Shown piece by piece: positions 1 through 5,235 of a stretch of 8,565 bases of DNA (position 1 is its first letter; each line of letters opens with the position of its first letter). The position numbers were made by a program, and so were the translations under genes. This DNA comes from an uncultured Clostridia bacterium (GTDB taxonomy: Bacteria > Bacillota > Clostridia > TANB77 > CAG-508): positions 1 through 8,565 of the forward strand of contig CANRML010000049.1 of the NCBI GenBank assembly GCA_947631725.1. Reading direction: 5' to 3'. Below the pieces are notes generated by a model. That model was given only the letters and a program-made list of their open reading frames with translations. It was not told the origin of the DNA and ran no database searches.

Positions 1-209
1 GCTCCCATATTTTCATATTTGTCTTCTAATTCAATCTCCTTTGCTATTGTTACACCATCATTTGTAATTAAAGGTGCCCCAAAACTTTTATCTAATACAA
101 CATTTCTTCCTTTTGGTCCTAATGTAACCTTTACAGTATCTGCTAATTTATTTACACCTTCTAATAATGATTTTCTAGCATCTTCTCCAAATTTAATTTG
201 TTTTGCCAT
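1..209 (-). CDS. groEL: Chaperonin GroEL (Hsp60), N-terminal part, cut by the window edge
   Basis: GroEL forms the tetradecameric ATP-driven folding chamber in the cytoplasm that works with the GroES lid. Only the first 69 residues are present; the rest lies beyond position 1. The translation starts MAKQIKFGEDAR and contains the highly conserved TLGPKGRNV segment (about residues 29-37), which contributes to the nucleotide pocket, followed by NDGVTIAKEIELED, a hallmark of the equatorial domain. The ATG at 207-209 is preceded by a purine-rich AAAGGAAAGGAAGG region (217-230) that supplies the ribosome binding site. It lies 27 bases downstream of the groES stop, the normal groES-groEL order, so both share the CIRCE-controlled promoter. 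Nothing is odd in the visible part, and identification is essentially certain. Confidence 0.97.
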   Translation of the reverse strand, partial: MAKQIKFGEDARKSLLEGVNKLADTVKVTLGPKGRNVVLDKSFGAPLITNDGVTIAKEIELEDKYENMG

Positions 210-236
210 TTTATATCCTTCCTTTCCTTTATTTTA

Positions 237-518
237 CTATTCTACTATTGCCAATACATCTTCTTGTTTTACTATAATATATTCTTCACCATCGTATTTA
301 ACTTCTGTTCCTCCATATTTGCTTACAATTACATTGTCTCCTTTTTTTAAATACATTTCTTCTAATTTTCCATCTACTTTTTCACCTGGTCCTACTGCAA
401 TTACTTCTGCAATTTGTGGCTTTTCTTGTGCTGAACTTGCTAATATAATTCCACTTTTAGTTGTTTCTTCACTTTCCTTCATTTTGATAAGGACTCTACT
501 TCCTAATGGTTTAATCAT
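237..518 (-). CDS. groES: Co-chaperonin GroES (Hsp10)
   Basis: GroES is the heptameric lid that caps the GroEL chamber in the cytoplasm. The protein is 93 residues, the usual length. It begins MIKPLGSRVLIK and carries the flexible mobile loop (about residues 15-35, including TTKSGIILA) that docks on GroEL, then the AVGPG turn, the KKGDNVIVSKYGGTEV strand region, and a typical ending EDVLAIVE. The start was placed at the ATG at 516-518 because a near-perfect GAGGAGGT ribosome binding site lies 7 bases upstream. An in-frame upstream ATG at 557 would add 13 residues but would overlap the CIRCE operator and lacks family support. It is the first gene of the groESL operon, with groEL 27 bases downstream. 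Regulation by the HrcA repressor is expected from the adjacent CIRCE. Confidence 0.97.
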   Translation of the reverse strand: MIKPLGSRVLIKMKESEETTKSGIILASSAQEKPQIAEVIAVGPGEKVDGKLEEMYLKKGDNVIVSKYGGTEVKYDGEEYIIVKQEDVLAIVE

Positions 519-525
519 TTTTATT

Positions 526-533
526 ACCTCCTC
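526..533 (-). promoter_or_regulatory. groES ribosome binding site
   Basis: GAGGAGGT on the minus strand sits 7 bases before the ATG at 518. It decides that start over the in-frame upstream ATG at 557. Confidence 0.85.
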
Positions 534-550
534 AATTTTTTTTACTATTT

Positions 551-577
551 TTAGCACTCTTGTTGTTTGACTGCTAA
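551..577 (-). promoter_or_regulatory. CIRCE operator (HrcA binding site)
   Basis: On the plus strand the sequence reads TTAGCACTC, nine bases, then GACTGCTAA. The consensus CIRCE is TTAGCACTC-N9-GAGTGCTAA, so the arms match at 17 of 18 positions; the single change is C for G at position 571. It lies between the promoter -10 region and the groES start, where HrcA is known to repress heat-shock chaperonin operons in Gram-positive bacteria. hrcA itself is not in this window. Confidence 0.93.
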
Positions 578-578
578 T

Positions 579-607
579 AATTTATACCCAAATGTATAAA
601 TTGTCAA
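579..607 (-). promoter_or_regulatory. groESL promoter (sigma-A type)
   Basis: On the minus strand a perfect TTGACA (602-607) is followed by TATAAA (581-586, spacing 15) or, overlapping it, TAAATT (579-584, spacing 17). Transcription would start inside the CIRCE (551-577), the usual arrangement for HrcA repression. The -35 is convincing; the exact -10 is ambiguous. Confidence 0.75.
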
Positions 608-711
608 TACCTTTTTTATATTTTTCACACAATTTTCACAATTTCTTTGTATATTATGAATATCATATGTTAAATATTCCTATTATTTATAAAAATAATT
701 ATTTAAAATAC

Positions 712-735
712 AAAAAGCTCGGAATTGTTCCGAGC
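712..735 (-). terminator. Rho-independent terminator of the 148-residue gene
   Basis: An 8-bp perfect stem GCTCGGAA / TTCCGAGC (717-724 and 728-735) with a 3-base loop is followed on the minus strand by a run of five T (712-716). It lies 15 bases after the TAG stop of the gene at 751-1197. A short CTTTT also follows the stem on the plus strand (736-740), but no plus-strand gene leads into it. Confidence 0.85.
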
Positions 736-750
736 CTTTTGTGGTCTTGA

Positions 751-1197
751 CTAAGCAACATTGGCATTGTACAAAAAGACTTTACCATTTTCTGCACCTG
801 TCATTTCCATAACATTTTTGATTGTCAGCATACATCTATTTACCCCTTTGAATCCTCCTAAACTTGCCTCATAATAGCTGAAGAAGCTCATTTCTTCGTT
901 ATTATTGAGGACAACCAGGCCGACAAGACTGTCGTCATCAAAAAGTAGAAAATAGATAGTTTCGCTGTCTTTCTTTTCCAAAATGCTTTGAAGCTTCTTT
1001 GCAAAGCCTCTTCTCTTACGGTGATTTTTAATCTTTCTTACTTCTACCATCTTGTCGATGTCATCTTCTAAGAAAGATTTAAATCTGATTCCAGTTTGTT
1101 CATCGAGAAAGTCTACATAGCCATCATCTTGTGCATCTCCTTCCCGATAAACATAGATACCGTTGCGTTCGTGTTTCTCGTTCTGTTGTCTTTTCAT
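751..1197 (-). CDS. Unrecognised 148-residue cytoplasmic protein in a G+C-richer cassette
   Basis: I do not recognise this protein. It has 148 residues and no signal peptide or membrane segment. Visible parts are a polar N-terminus (1-25), an acidic stretch DFLDEQTG (29-36), a strongly basic patch IKNHRKRRGFAKK (56-68), a likely strand pair around IYFLLFDDDSLVGLVVLNN (81-99), and a glycine-containing region SLGGFKG (112-118). The DDDSLVGLVVL segment loosely resembles the central strands of acetyltransferases of the GNAT type, but no acetyl-CoA loop is visible, so I do not call it one. The ATG at 1195-1197 has an AGGAGG ribosome binding site (1208-1213) 10 bases upstream; the gene also has its own promoter and terminator. 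Three 60-base lines inside it count 38-40% G+C, against 22% and 32% in lines sampled from nearby and downstream genes, suggesting recent transfer. That it is a real gene is well supported; its function is unknown. Confidence 0.82.
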   Translation of the reverse strand: MKRQQNEKHERNGIYVYREGDAQDDGYVDFLDEQTGIRFKSFLEDDIDKMVEVRKIKNHRKRRGFAKKLQSILEKKDSETIYFLLFDDDSLVGLVVLNNNEEMSFFSYYEASLGGFKGVNRCMLTIKNVMEMTGAENGKVFLYNANVA

Positions 1198-1207
1198 TTT
1201 TTCAAGA

Positions 1208-1213
1208 CCTCCT
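1208..1213 (-). promoter_or_regulatory. Ribosome binding site of the 148-residue gene
   Basis: A perfect AGGAGG on the minus strand lies 10 bases before the ATG at 1197. It supports translation of an otherwise unrecognised gene. Confidence 0.8.
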
Positions 1214-1235
1214 ATAAAGTAATTGTTACACTTAT

Positions 1236-1264
1236 ATTATAACATAAAATCTTTACTTTTTCAA
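1236..1264 (-). promoter_or_regulatory. Promoter of the 148-residue gene
   Basis: Minus-strand TTGAAA (1259-1264), spacer of exactly 17 bases, then a perfect TATAAT (1236-1241). It is a near-consensus sigma-A promoter about 39 bases before the start codon and is back to back with the transporter promoter at 1286-1314, with 21 bases between the two -35 boxes. Confidence 0.85.
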
Positions 1265-1285
1265 TTATGTGGCTTTTTTTAAAGA

Positions 1286-1314
1286 TTTACATTTATTATA
1301 ATTTGTGCTATAAT
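1286..1314 (+). promoter_or_regulatory. Promoter of the cation transporter gene
   Basis: TTTACA (1286-1291), a 17-base spacer and a perfect TATAAT (1309-1314). Transcription would begin near 1321, giving a leader of about 37 bases before the ATG at 1358. Confidence 0.85.
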
Positions 1315-1320
1315 ATTTTT

Positions 1321-1338
1321 TAATATTAGAAAATATTA
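1321..1338. repeat. Short inverted repeat at the expected transporter transcription start
   Basis: TAATATT and AATATTA are perfect inverted copies separated by four bases, lying just after the -10 box. The position suits a repressor operator, for example a metal sensor. However, the arms are purely A/T in an A/T-rich region, so chance is a serious alternative. It does not match the manganese repressor (MntR) box as I know it. Confidence 0.25.
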
Positions 1339-1357
1339 TTTTAAGAGGGAGATTACA

Positions 1358-2221
1358 ATGGAATCAGAGAGATTTACAATGACAAAAAGAGCAGGAATAT
1401 ATGGAATTATTGGTAATATATTATTGTTAATTATGAAGGGAATTATCGGCTTTTTTACAAATAGTCAAGCTATGATTGCTGATACTTTTAATAGCGCTGG
1501 TGATATTTTTGCTTCTCTAATGACTTTTATTGGTAATAAAATTGCAAGTGAGCCAAATGATGATGACCATAATTTTGGACATGGTAAAGCAGAATATATA
1601 TTTTCTATGTTTATTGGTATTTCTATGGTTTTAGTTTCTGCTAAACTTCTATATGATTCTGCTACAACATTTGTAACTGAAAGTAAATTGCAGTTTTCAT
1701 GGTTTTTAGTTCTTGTTTGTATAATTACAATTATTACAAAACTAATCCTATTTTTATATACTAAACATGCATACAAATTACATAAAAATATTTTATTAGA
1801 AGCTAATATGCAAGACCATCGTAATGACTGTATTGTAACTTCATTTACTTTACTTTCTAGCCTTTTTACCTTTTTTGGTATTTTTTGGCTTGATAGTGTT
1901 GTTGGTTTTGGTATTTCTATTTGGATTTGTTACACTGGAATTAGTATATTTATGGAAAGTTATAATGTATTAATGGATGTTTCTGTAGATGAAAAAACAA
2001 AAGATTCAATTTTAGATTTAGCAAAAGCTTATCCTGAAATAAAGTCAATCAAAAGTTTTAGTTCTTCTCCTGTTGGAGCAAAACATATGATTTTTTTAAC
2101 TATTTGTGTTGATGGAAATATGTCTACATTTGATAGTCATAAATTAGCTGATAGTTTAGAAAAAAATGTATCTTCTTTAGATGTAGTATATAAAACAATA
2201 GTACATGTAGATCCAGTATGA
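1358..2221 (+). CDS. Cation diffusion facilitator (CDF) family transporter, probably manganese/divalent metal efflux
   Basis: CDF transporters are dimeric inner-membrane proteins that export divalent metals in exchange for protons. The 287-residue protein has about six membrane segments over residues 12-200, the family signature HNFGHGKAE (71-79) in the loop after segment 2, and a cytoplasmic ferredoxin-like C-terminal domain (about 205-287). The transport-site residues, read by alignment with FieF, are N45 and D49 in segment 2 (FNSAGD) and D153 and D157 in segment 5 (QDHRND). Zinc exporters usually have histidines at the first and third of these positions; an N-D-D-D set resembles manganese exporters of the MntE type. 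The ATG at 1358 follows an AAGAGGGAG ribosome binding site (1343-1351). The gene is monocistronic, and its TGA stop is followed at once by TAA. Family assignment is secure; the metal is inferred. Confidence 0.93.
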   Translation: MESERFTMTKRAGIYGIIGNILLLIMKGIIGFFTNSQAMIADTFNSAGDIFASLMTFIGNKIASEPNDDDHNFGHGKAEYIFSMFIGISMVLVSAKLLYDSATTFVTESKLQFSWFLVLVCIITIITKLILFLYTKHAYKLHKNILLEANMQDHRNDCIVTSFTLLSSLFTFFGIFWLDSVVGFGISIWICYTGISIFMESYNVLMDVSVDEKTKDSILDLAKAYPEIKSIKSFSSSPVGAKHMIFLTICVDGNMSTFDSHKLADSLEKNVSSLDVVYKTIVHVDPV

Positions 2222-2230
2222 TAAATTTTT

Positions 2231-2260
2231 AGCACAGATTAATTAAAATCTGTGCTTTTT
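2231..2260 (+). terminator. Rho-independent terminator of the CDF transporter gene
   Basis: A perfect 10-bp stem AGCACAGATT / AATCTGTGCT (2231-2240 and 2247-2256) with a 6-base loop is followed by four T, 9 bases after the transporter stop. It also lies immediately beyond the shifted-frame stop of the convergent DUF305 gene (2262-2264), so it may serve both, although the minus-strand side lacks an immediate T run. Confidence 0.88.
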
Positions 2261-2261
2261 G

Positions 2262-2331
2262 TTATCTTCTCATATTGCAAAAGTGCTTCCTTATTTTTTC
2301 TAATTCATTTATTCCTTGACTTTGTTCACCG
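2262..2331 (-). pseudogene. Frameshifted C-terminal tail of the DUF305 gene
   Basis: The DUF305 frame stops at TGA (2326-2328) right after the codons for T-I-I-R. If one base is dropped in the four bases 2328-2331, the CGGT becomes CGT and translation continues as EQSQGINELEKIRKHFCNMRR to a TAA at 2262-2264. This tail aligns with the matching part of the first internal repeat: IIAMQTKGIEEMKEIL in repeat 1 against IIREQSQGINELEKIR here. The restored stop also abuts the hairpin at 2231-2260. The internal alignment makes an ancestral continuous frame very likely. The cause, whether real mutation, sequencing error or programmed shift, cannot be told from this sequence. Confidence 0.8.
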
Positions 2332-2838
2332 TATAATTGTATTTGCAACATTTCTTAAACGTGGGTCAATATAGTACTGTAGTAAATTATTACACATTTG
2401 AATTGCACCTTCATGATGTGGTATCATTTCATTTACAAAATCTAAATTAATATTTACACATCTTGGACTATTTTTCATCTTTTCAATCATGTTATTTGTT
2501 ATTTCAAAATATTTTGTTAAATATGTATTTATATCTCTTTCCATACTCATATATACAGATGTTGTTCTTAGTATTTCTTTCATTTCTTCAATTCCTTTTG
2601 TTTGCATAGCTATAATTCCTTTAGCAATTTCTATTAAAGGCTGATATCTTGTATACATTAGCAAATTCTCAGACATATAAATTGCTGCTTGATGATGTGG
2701 TATCATACATCTTATAAAGTCAATAGTAATACTATAATTTGTTAATTCTGCATGTAACATTTTTTCTGACATTTCAGATAATATTTGGTCAAATCTATTT
2801 AAATAACGTTGTGCCCTTATAATGCTTTGACGGTCCAT
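2326..2838 (-). CDS. DUF305 family protein, tandem duplicated, C-terminus cut by a frameshift
   Basis: DUF305 proteins are small helical-bundle proteins of unclear role with a conserved M-x-P-H-H motif that probably binds metal. As it stands this one has 170 residues and holds two copies of the domain: MIPHHQAAIYM at 45-55 and MIPHHEGAIQM at 138-148, each preceded by a helix ending in F-(I/V). Histidines H48, H49, H141 and H142 are the conserved pairs. There is no signal peptide, so it is probably cytoplasmic. The start was placed at the ATG at 2836-2838, which has AGGAG (2849-2853) 8 bases upstream; the in-frame GTG at 2847 overlaps that site and is unlikely. The second repeat ends early at a TGA; a one-base shift restores about 21 residues, giving roughly 191. 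It is convergent with the CDF transporter and divergent from the CotF-like pair. Confidence 0.85.
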   Translation of the reverse strand: MDRQSIIRAQRYLNRFDQILSEMSEKMLHAELTNYSITIDFIRCMIPHHQAAIYMSENLLMYTRYQPLIEIAKGIIAMQTKGIEEMKEILRTTSVYMSMERDINTYLTKYFEITNNMIEKMKNSPRCVNINLDFVNEMIPHHEGAIQMCNNLLQYYIDPRLRNVANTIIR

Positions 2839-2848
2839 TTTTATCACT

Positions 2849-2853
2849 CTCCT
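2849..2853 (-). promoter_or_regulatory. Ribosome binding site of the DUF305 gene
   Basis: Minus-strand AGGAG lies 8 bases before the ATG at 2838. It rules against the in-frame GTG at 2847, which overlaps it. It also overlaps the stop codon of the possible leader peptide at 2852-2878. Confidence 0.65.
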
Positions 2854-2878
2854 ATAATATCATATTTAATATTTTCAA
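2852..2878 (-). CDS. Possible 8-residue leader peptide upstream of the DUF305 gene
   Basis: A perfect AGGAGG (2886-2891) on the minus strand is followed after 7 bases by TTG and a short frame MKILNMIL ending in TAG at 2852-2854. The stop overlaps the ribosome binding site of the DUF305 gene. This geometry would allow translational coupling or a regulatory upstream frame. The peptide has no recognisable sequence pattern, and a strong ribosome binding site in an A/T-rich spacer can be fortuitous. Confidence 0.3.
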   Translation of the reverse strand: MKILNMIL

Positions 2879-2952
2879 AAGTGTTCCTCCTATTTTTTAT
2901 ATTTTGTATATATTACTATTTTTTGGTAATACTAATCTTAGGTGGTGATAAT

Positions 2953-3126
2953 ATGACAAATAAAGAGCTTTTATACATTGAAGATGCTTTAGGACATGAA
3001 AAATTTATGAAATCTTGCAGTCTTAAAGCTTCTGAGCAATTAACAGACCCTACTCTTTCTTCTTATATGAAGGAATTAGAGGGTAAGCATTTAGATTTAT
3101 TTAATAAGTTTTTAAATTTACTATAA
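2953..3126 (+). CDS. Small CotF-like spore-coat protein (57 residues)
   Basis: This 57-residue protein, starting MTNKELLYIEDALGHEK, is predicted to be two helices and resembles the N-terminal half of CotF-type coat proteins, small ferritin-like helical proteins laid on the endospore surface. The segment LGHEKFMKSCSLKASEQLTDP and the repeated S-Y-M-K-E-L-x-x-K-H pattern fit that family. The start was taken at 2953 because AGGTGGTGAT (2940-2949) lies just before it; a longer frame from 2809 would run into the divergent DUF305 gene. Its stop is 18 bases before the next CotF-like gene, so the two are co-transcribed. No convincing mother-cell (sigma-E or sigma-K) promoter was recognised upstream. 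The short length and the single shared family signature leave some doubt. Confidence 0.75.
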   Translation: MTNKELLYIEDALGHEKFMKSCSLKASEQLTDPTLSSYMKELEGKHLDLFNKFLNLL

Positions 3127-3144
3127 GGAGGAAATGTTAGTAAT

Positions 3145-3390
3145 ATGGAAGATAAAGATATTATGGAAAAAGAATTGTTAATTATTAAAGGTGTTTGTGA
3201 TTTATACCTTCATGGTACAATTGAGTCTACAACTGCAGAAGTTCATACTGCTTTTAAAGATGCTTTAAATGTTGCTTTAGATATTCAAAATAAAATATAT
3301 AATTTAATGTCTGAAAAAGGTTGGTATAAAACAGAAACTGTTGAACAAACAAAAATTGATACTGTAAAGCAAAAATTCGTTACAGCTTAA
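3145..3390 (+). CDS. CotF family spore-coat protein
   Basis: This 81-residue protein matches the CotF (coat F) family of the endospore outer layers. The pattern is a first helix ELLIIKGVCDLYLHGTIES (about residues 10-28), a second helix of alternating A/L and acidic residues, then the characteristic Y-x-L-M-x-x-x-GWY turn (about 52-62) and a final helix ending IDTVKQKFVTA. It has no membrane segment or signal peptide. AAGGAGG (3125-3131) overlaps the previous stop and lies 13 bases before the ATG at 3145, a long spacing; no closer in-frame start exists. The gene follows the smaller CotF-like gene by 18 bases, and the two products may pack together as one helical bundle. It ends at a symmetrical terminator shared with ftsH. 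Confidence 0.86.
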   Translation: MEDKDIMEKELLIIKGVCDLYLHGTIESTTAEVHTAFKDALNVALDIQNKIYNLMSEKGWYKTETVEQTKIDTVKQKFVTA

Positions 3391-3418
3391 AAAAAATCTA
3401 CTTTTTAGTAGATTTTTT
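3391..3418. terminator. Bidirectional terminator between the CotF-like pair and ftsH
   Basis: A 12-bp perfect stem AAAAAATCTACT / AGTAGATTTTTT (3391-3402 and 3407-3418) with a TTTT loop begins right after the coat-gene stop and ends 4 bases before the ftsH stop. Both strands end in a T run, so it can stop transcription from either side. Confidence 0.9.
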
Positions 3419-3422
3419 TTAA

Positions 3423-5219
3423 TTATTCAAATATTTTATTGAATTCTTGCTCATTAATCTTTTCTTTTTCTAATAATGTTAATGCAATAGTATCTAATTT
3501 ATCTCTATGCTCGATTAGAAGTTGTTTAGCACCTTCATAGGCTATATCTATTAAAGCTTTTACTTCTAGTCCTATTTTATCTCCAATATTTTCTCCAAAT
3601 AGTTGCATTTCATATGGTTCTTTTCCTTGGAAATCTATTGGTCCTAAAATATCACTCATACCATATTTAGTAACCATATCTCTTGCGATTTTAGTTGCAA
3701 CTTCAATGTCATTACTTGCACCAGTAGATATATCATTTAATACTAATTGTTCTGCTGCTCTTCCTCCAAGTAAAGCTATTAGTTTTTCTTGCATTTCTGT
3801 TTTTGAAATATAGTATTTATCTTCATCTGTTTTATACATTGTATATCCGCCTGCTACACCTCTTGGAATTATAGATACCTCTTTGATATTAGCTTGTGTT
3901 GGTAAATATCTACTAACTACGGCATGTCCTGCTTCGTGATATGCAGTTAATTTTTTATCTTTATCTGATATTACTCTTGCTTTCTTTTCAAGTCCTACTG
4001 TTACTTTCTTTACAGCTTCTTCTATGTCGTCATTTTCGATTTCCTCATGTTTATTTATTGTTGCAATTATTGCCGATTCATTTAAGATGTTTGATAATTC
4101 TGCTCCTGTAAATCCTGCTGTATCTTCTGCAATACTTTCTAGATTAATACTATCAGATAATTTTTTATCTTTAGCATGGATTTTTAATATTTCTAGTCTT
4201 CCTTTTATATCTGGAATTGGTATTGTTACTTGCCTATCAAATCTTCCTGGTCTTAATAATGCTTTATCTAACATTTCTGGTCTATTAGTTGCTGCTAATA
4301 CAATAATTGTTTCTTCAGAACTAAAGCCATCCATCTCTACTAATAATTGGTTCAATGTTTGATTATTTTCTGATTCTGCACCTGTACTTGATGTTCTTCT
4401 TGAACCTATTGCATCAATTTCATCAATGAATACGATACAAGGTGCTAATTTTCTAGCTTTTTCAAATAACTTTCTTACTCTTGATGCTCCAAGTCCTACA
4501 AACATTTCAACAAATTCAGATCCACTCATTGAAATAAATGGTACATTTGCTTCTCCTGCAATTGCTTTGGCGATTAGTGTCTTTCCTGTTCCTGGTTTTC
4601 CGTATAATAGCACACCTCTTGGTATTTTTGCTCCCATTTTAGTGAATTTTTCAGGAGTTTTTAAAAAGTCTACAATTTCTATCAATTCTTCTTTTTCTTC
4701 ATCTAATCCTGCTACATCATCAAATTTAATTTTTGTTTTTCTTTCTGTGTCTTCATAAACTTTTCCTTTTTCTCCCAATCCTTGCATTTTGAATATCATT
4801 ATAAATAATGCAACCATAATAAATGTTGGAAGTAAACTAATAAATGTTGTAGCAATTTGTGATATTACACTTCTTGGTTTTTGATTTAGTTTAAATTCAT
4901 TTCCATCTTCTGTTTTTTGTTGTATCAATTCCATAAAAGCTTCTGTACTTGGTACAATTGTTGTCTTTTCTTCTTCTTGATTTTTTAATTTTACTTTAAC
5001 TGTTGTACTTCCAACTGTCATTTCTATTTCTTCAACATTTTTATTAGATATTTCCTTAATAAGTTCAGTATATGCTAACTCTTTTTCATCTTTTTTGTCA
5101 TTACTTTTAATATATACAGCAAGTAATATTGCTGATAAAGTTATAATTGCTAATATTACTATCAAGCCTACCAGTATCTTTTTGTTTTTTTCTTTTTTAT
5201 TGTTATTATTGTTTTTCAT
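3423..5219 (-). CDS. ftsH: ATP-dependent zinc metalloprotease FtsH
   Basis: FtsH is a hexameric membrane-anchored AAA+ protease that pulls damaged or regulatory membrane and cytoplasmic proteins into a zinc peptidase chamber. In these 598 residues (family usual 600-650) the order is: first membrane segment (about 15-37), extracytoplasmic domain, second membrane segment (about 122-144), AAA+ domain with Walker A GKPGTGKT (207-214), pore loop MFVG (239-242), Walker B IVFIDEID (262-269) and arginine fingers R323 and R326 in LLRPGRFDR. The peptidase follows, with HEAGH (428-432) and the third zinc ligand D504 in TGASND. All catalytic residues are present. The first loop of Walker A has K in place of the common P, a frequent variant. 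It is the last gene of the operon, 16 bases after the DUF1189 gene, with an AAAGGAAAG ribosome binding site between. Confidence 0.98.
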   Translation of the reverse strand: MKNNNNNKKEKNKKILVGLIVILAIITLSAILLAVYIKSNDKKDEKELAYTELIKEISNKNVEEIEMTVGSTTVKVKLKNQEEEKTTIVPSTEAFMELIQQKTEDGNEFKLNQKPRSVISQIATTFISLLPTFIMVALFIMIFKMQGLGEKGKVYEDTERKTKIKFDDVAGLDEEKEELIEIVDFLKTPEKFTKMGAKIPRGVLLYGKPGTGKTLIAKAIAGEANVPFISMSGSEFVEMFVGLGASRVRKLFEKARKLAPCIVFIDEIDAIGSRRTSSTGAESENNQTLNQLLVEMDGFSSEETIIVLAATNRPEMLDKALLRPGRFDRQVTIPIPDIKGRLEILKIHAKDKKLSDSINLESIAEDTAGFTGAELSNILNESAIIATINKHEEIENDDIEEAVKKVTVGLEKKARVISDKDKKLTAYHEAGHAVVSRYLPTQANIKEVSIIPRGVAGGYTMYKTDEDKYYISKTEMQEKLIALLGGRAAEQLVLNDISTGASNDIEVATKIARDMVTKYGMSDILGPIDFQGKEPYEMQLFGENIGDKIGLEVKALIDIAYEGAKQLLIEHRDKLDTIALTLLEKEKINEQEFNKIFE

Positions 5220-5235
5220 GTTTTATCTTTCCTTT

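Noticed and set aside
519..557. N-terminal extension of GroES by 13 residues
   Set aside because: It would start inside the CIRCE operator, has no ribosome binding site, and the shorter start gives the normal family length with a strong GAGGAGGT in front.
19..570. Plus-strand 183-residue open frame over groES and groEL
   Set aside because: It is the antisense of two certain genes and the CIRCE, has no family resemblance, and arises from A/T-rich codon bias.
2219..2331. Use of TGA as a tryptophan codon
   Set aside because: The CDF and femX-like stops are both TGA followed at once by TAA, and the DUF305 frame has an in-frame TGA. But all tryptophans in the genes are TGG, no other gene contains internal TGA, and reading through the DUF305 TGA gives a tail that does not match its own first repeat, whereas a one-base shift does.
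2911..2931. TATTAC / GTAATA inverted repeat as an operator
   Set aside because: Six-base A/T-rich arms with a 9-base gap are expected by chance in this region and have no supporting signal.
2848..2952. Sporulation sigma-K or sigma-E promoter for the coat genes
   Set aside because: CATATTTAA near 2863 is close to the -10 pattern, but no matching -35 element is at a proper distance, and a TTGTAT-17-TAATAC pair is also weak; none is good enough to annotate.
3134..3181. Fifteen-residue frame starting at the ATG at 3134 after AAGGAGG
   Set aside because: The gap from the ribosome binding site to this ATG is only 2 bases, too short, and the frame overlaps the CotF gene in another phase.
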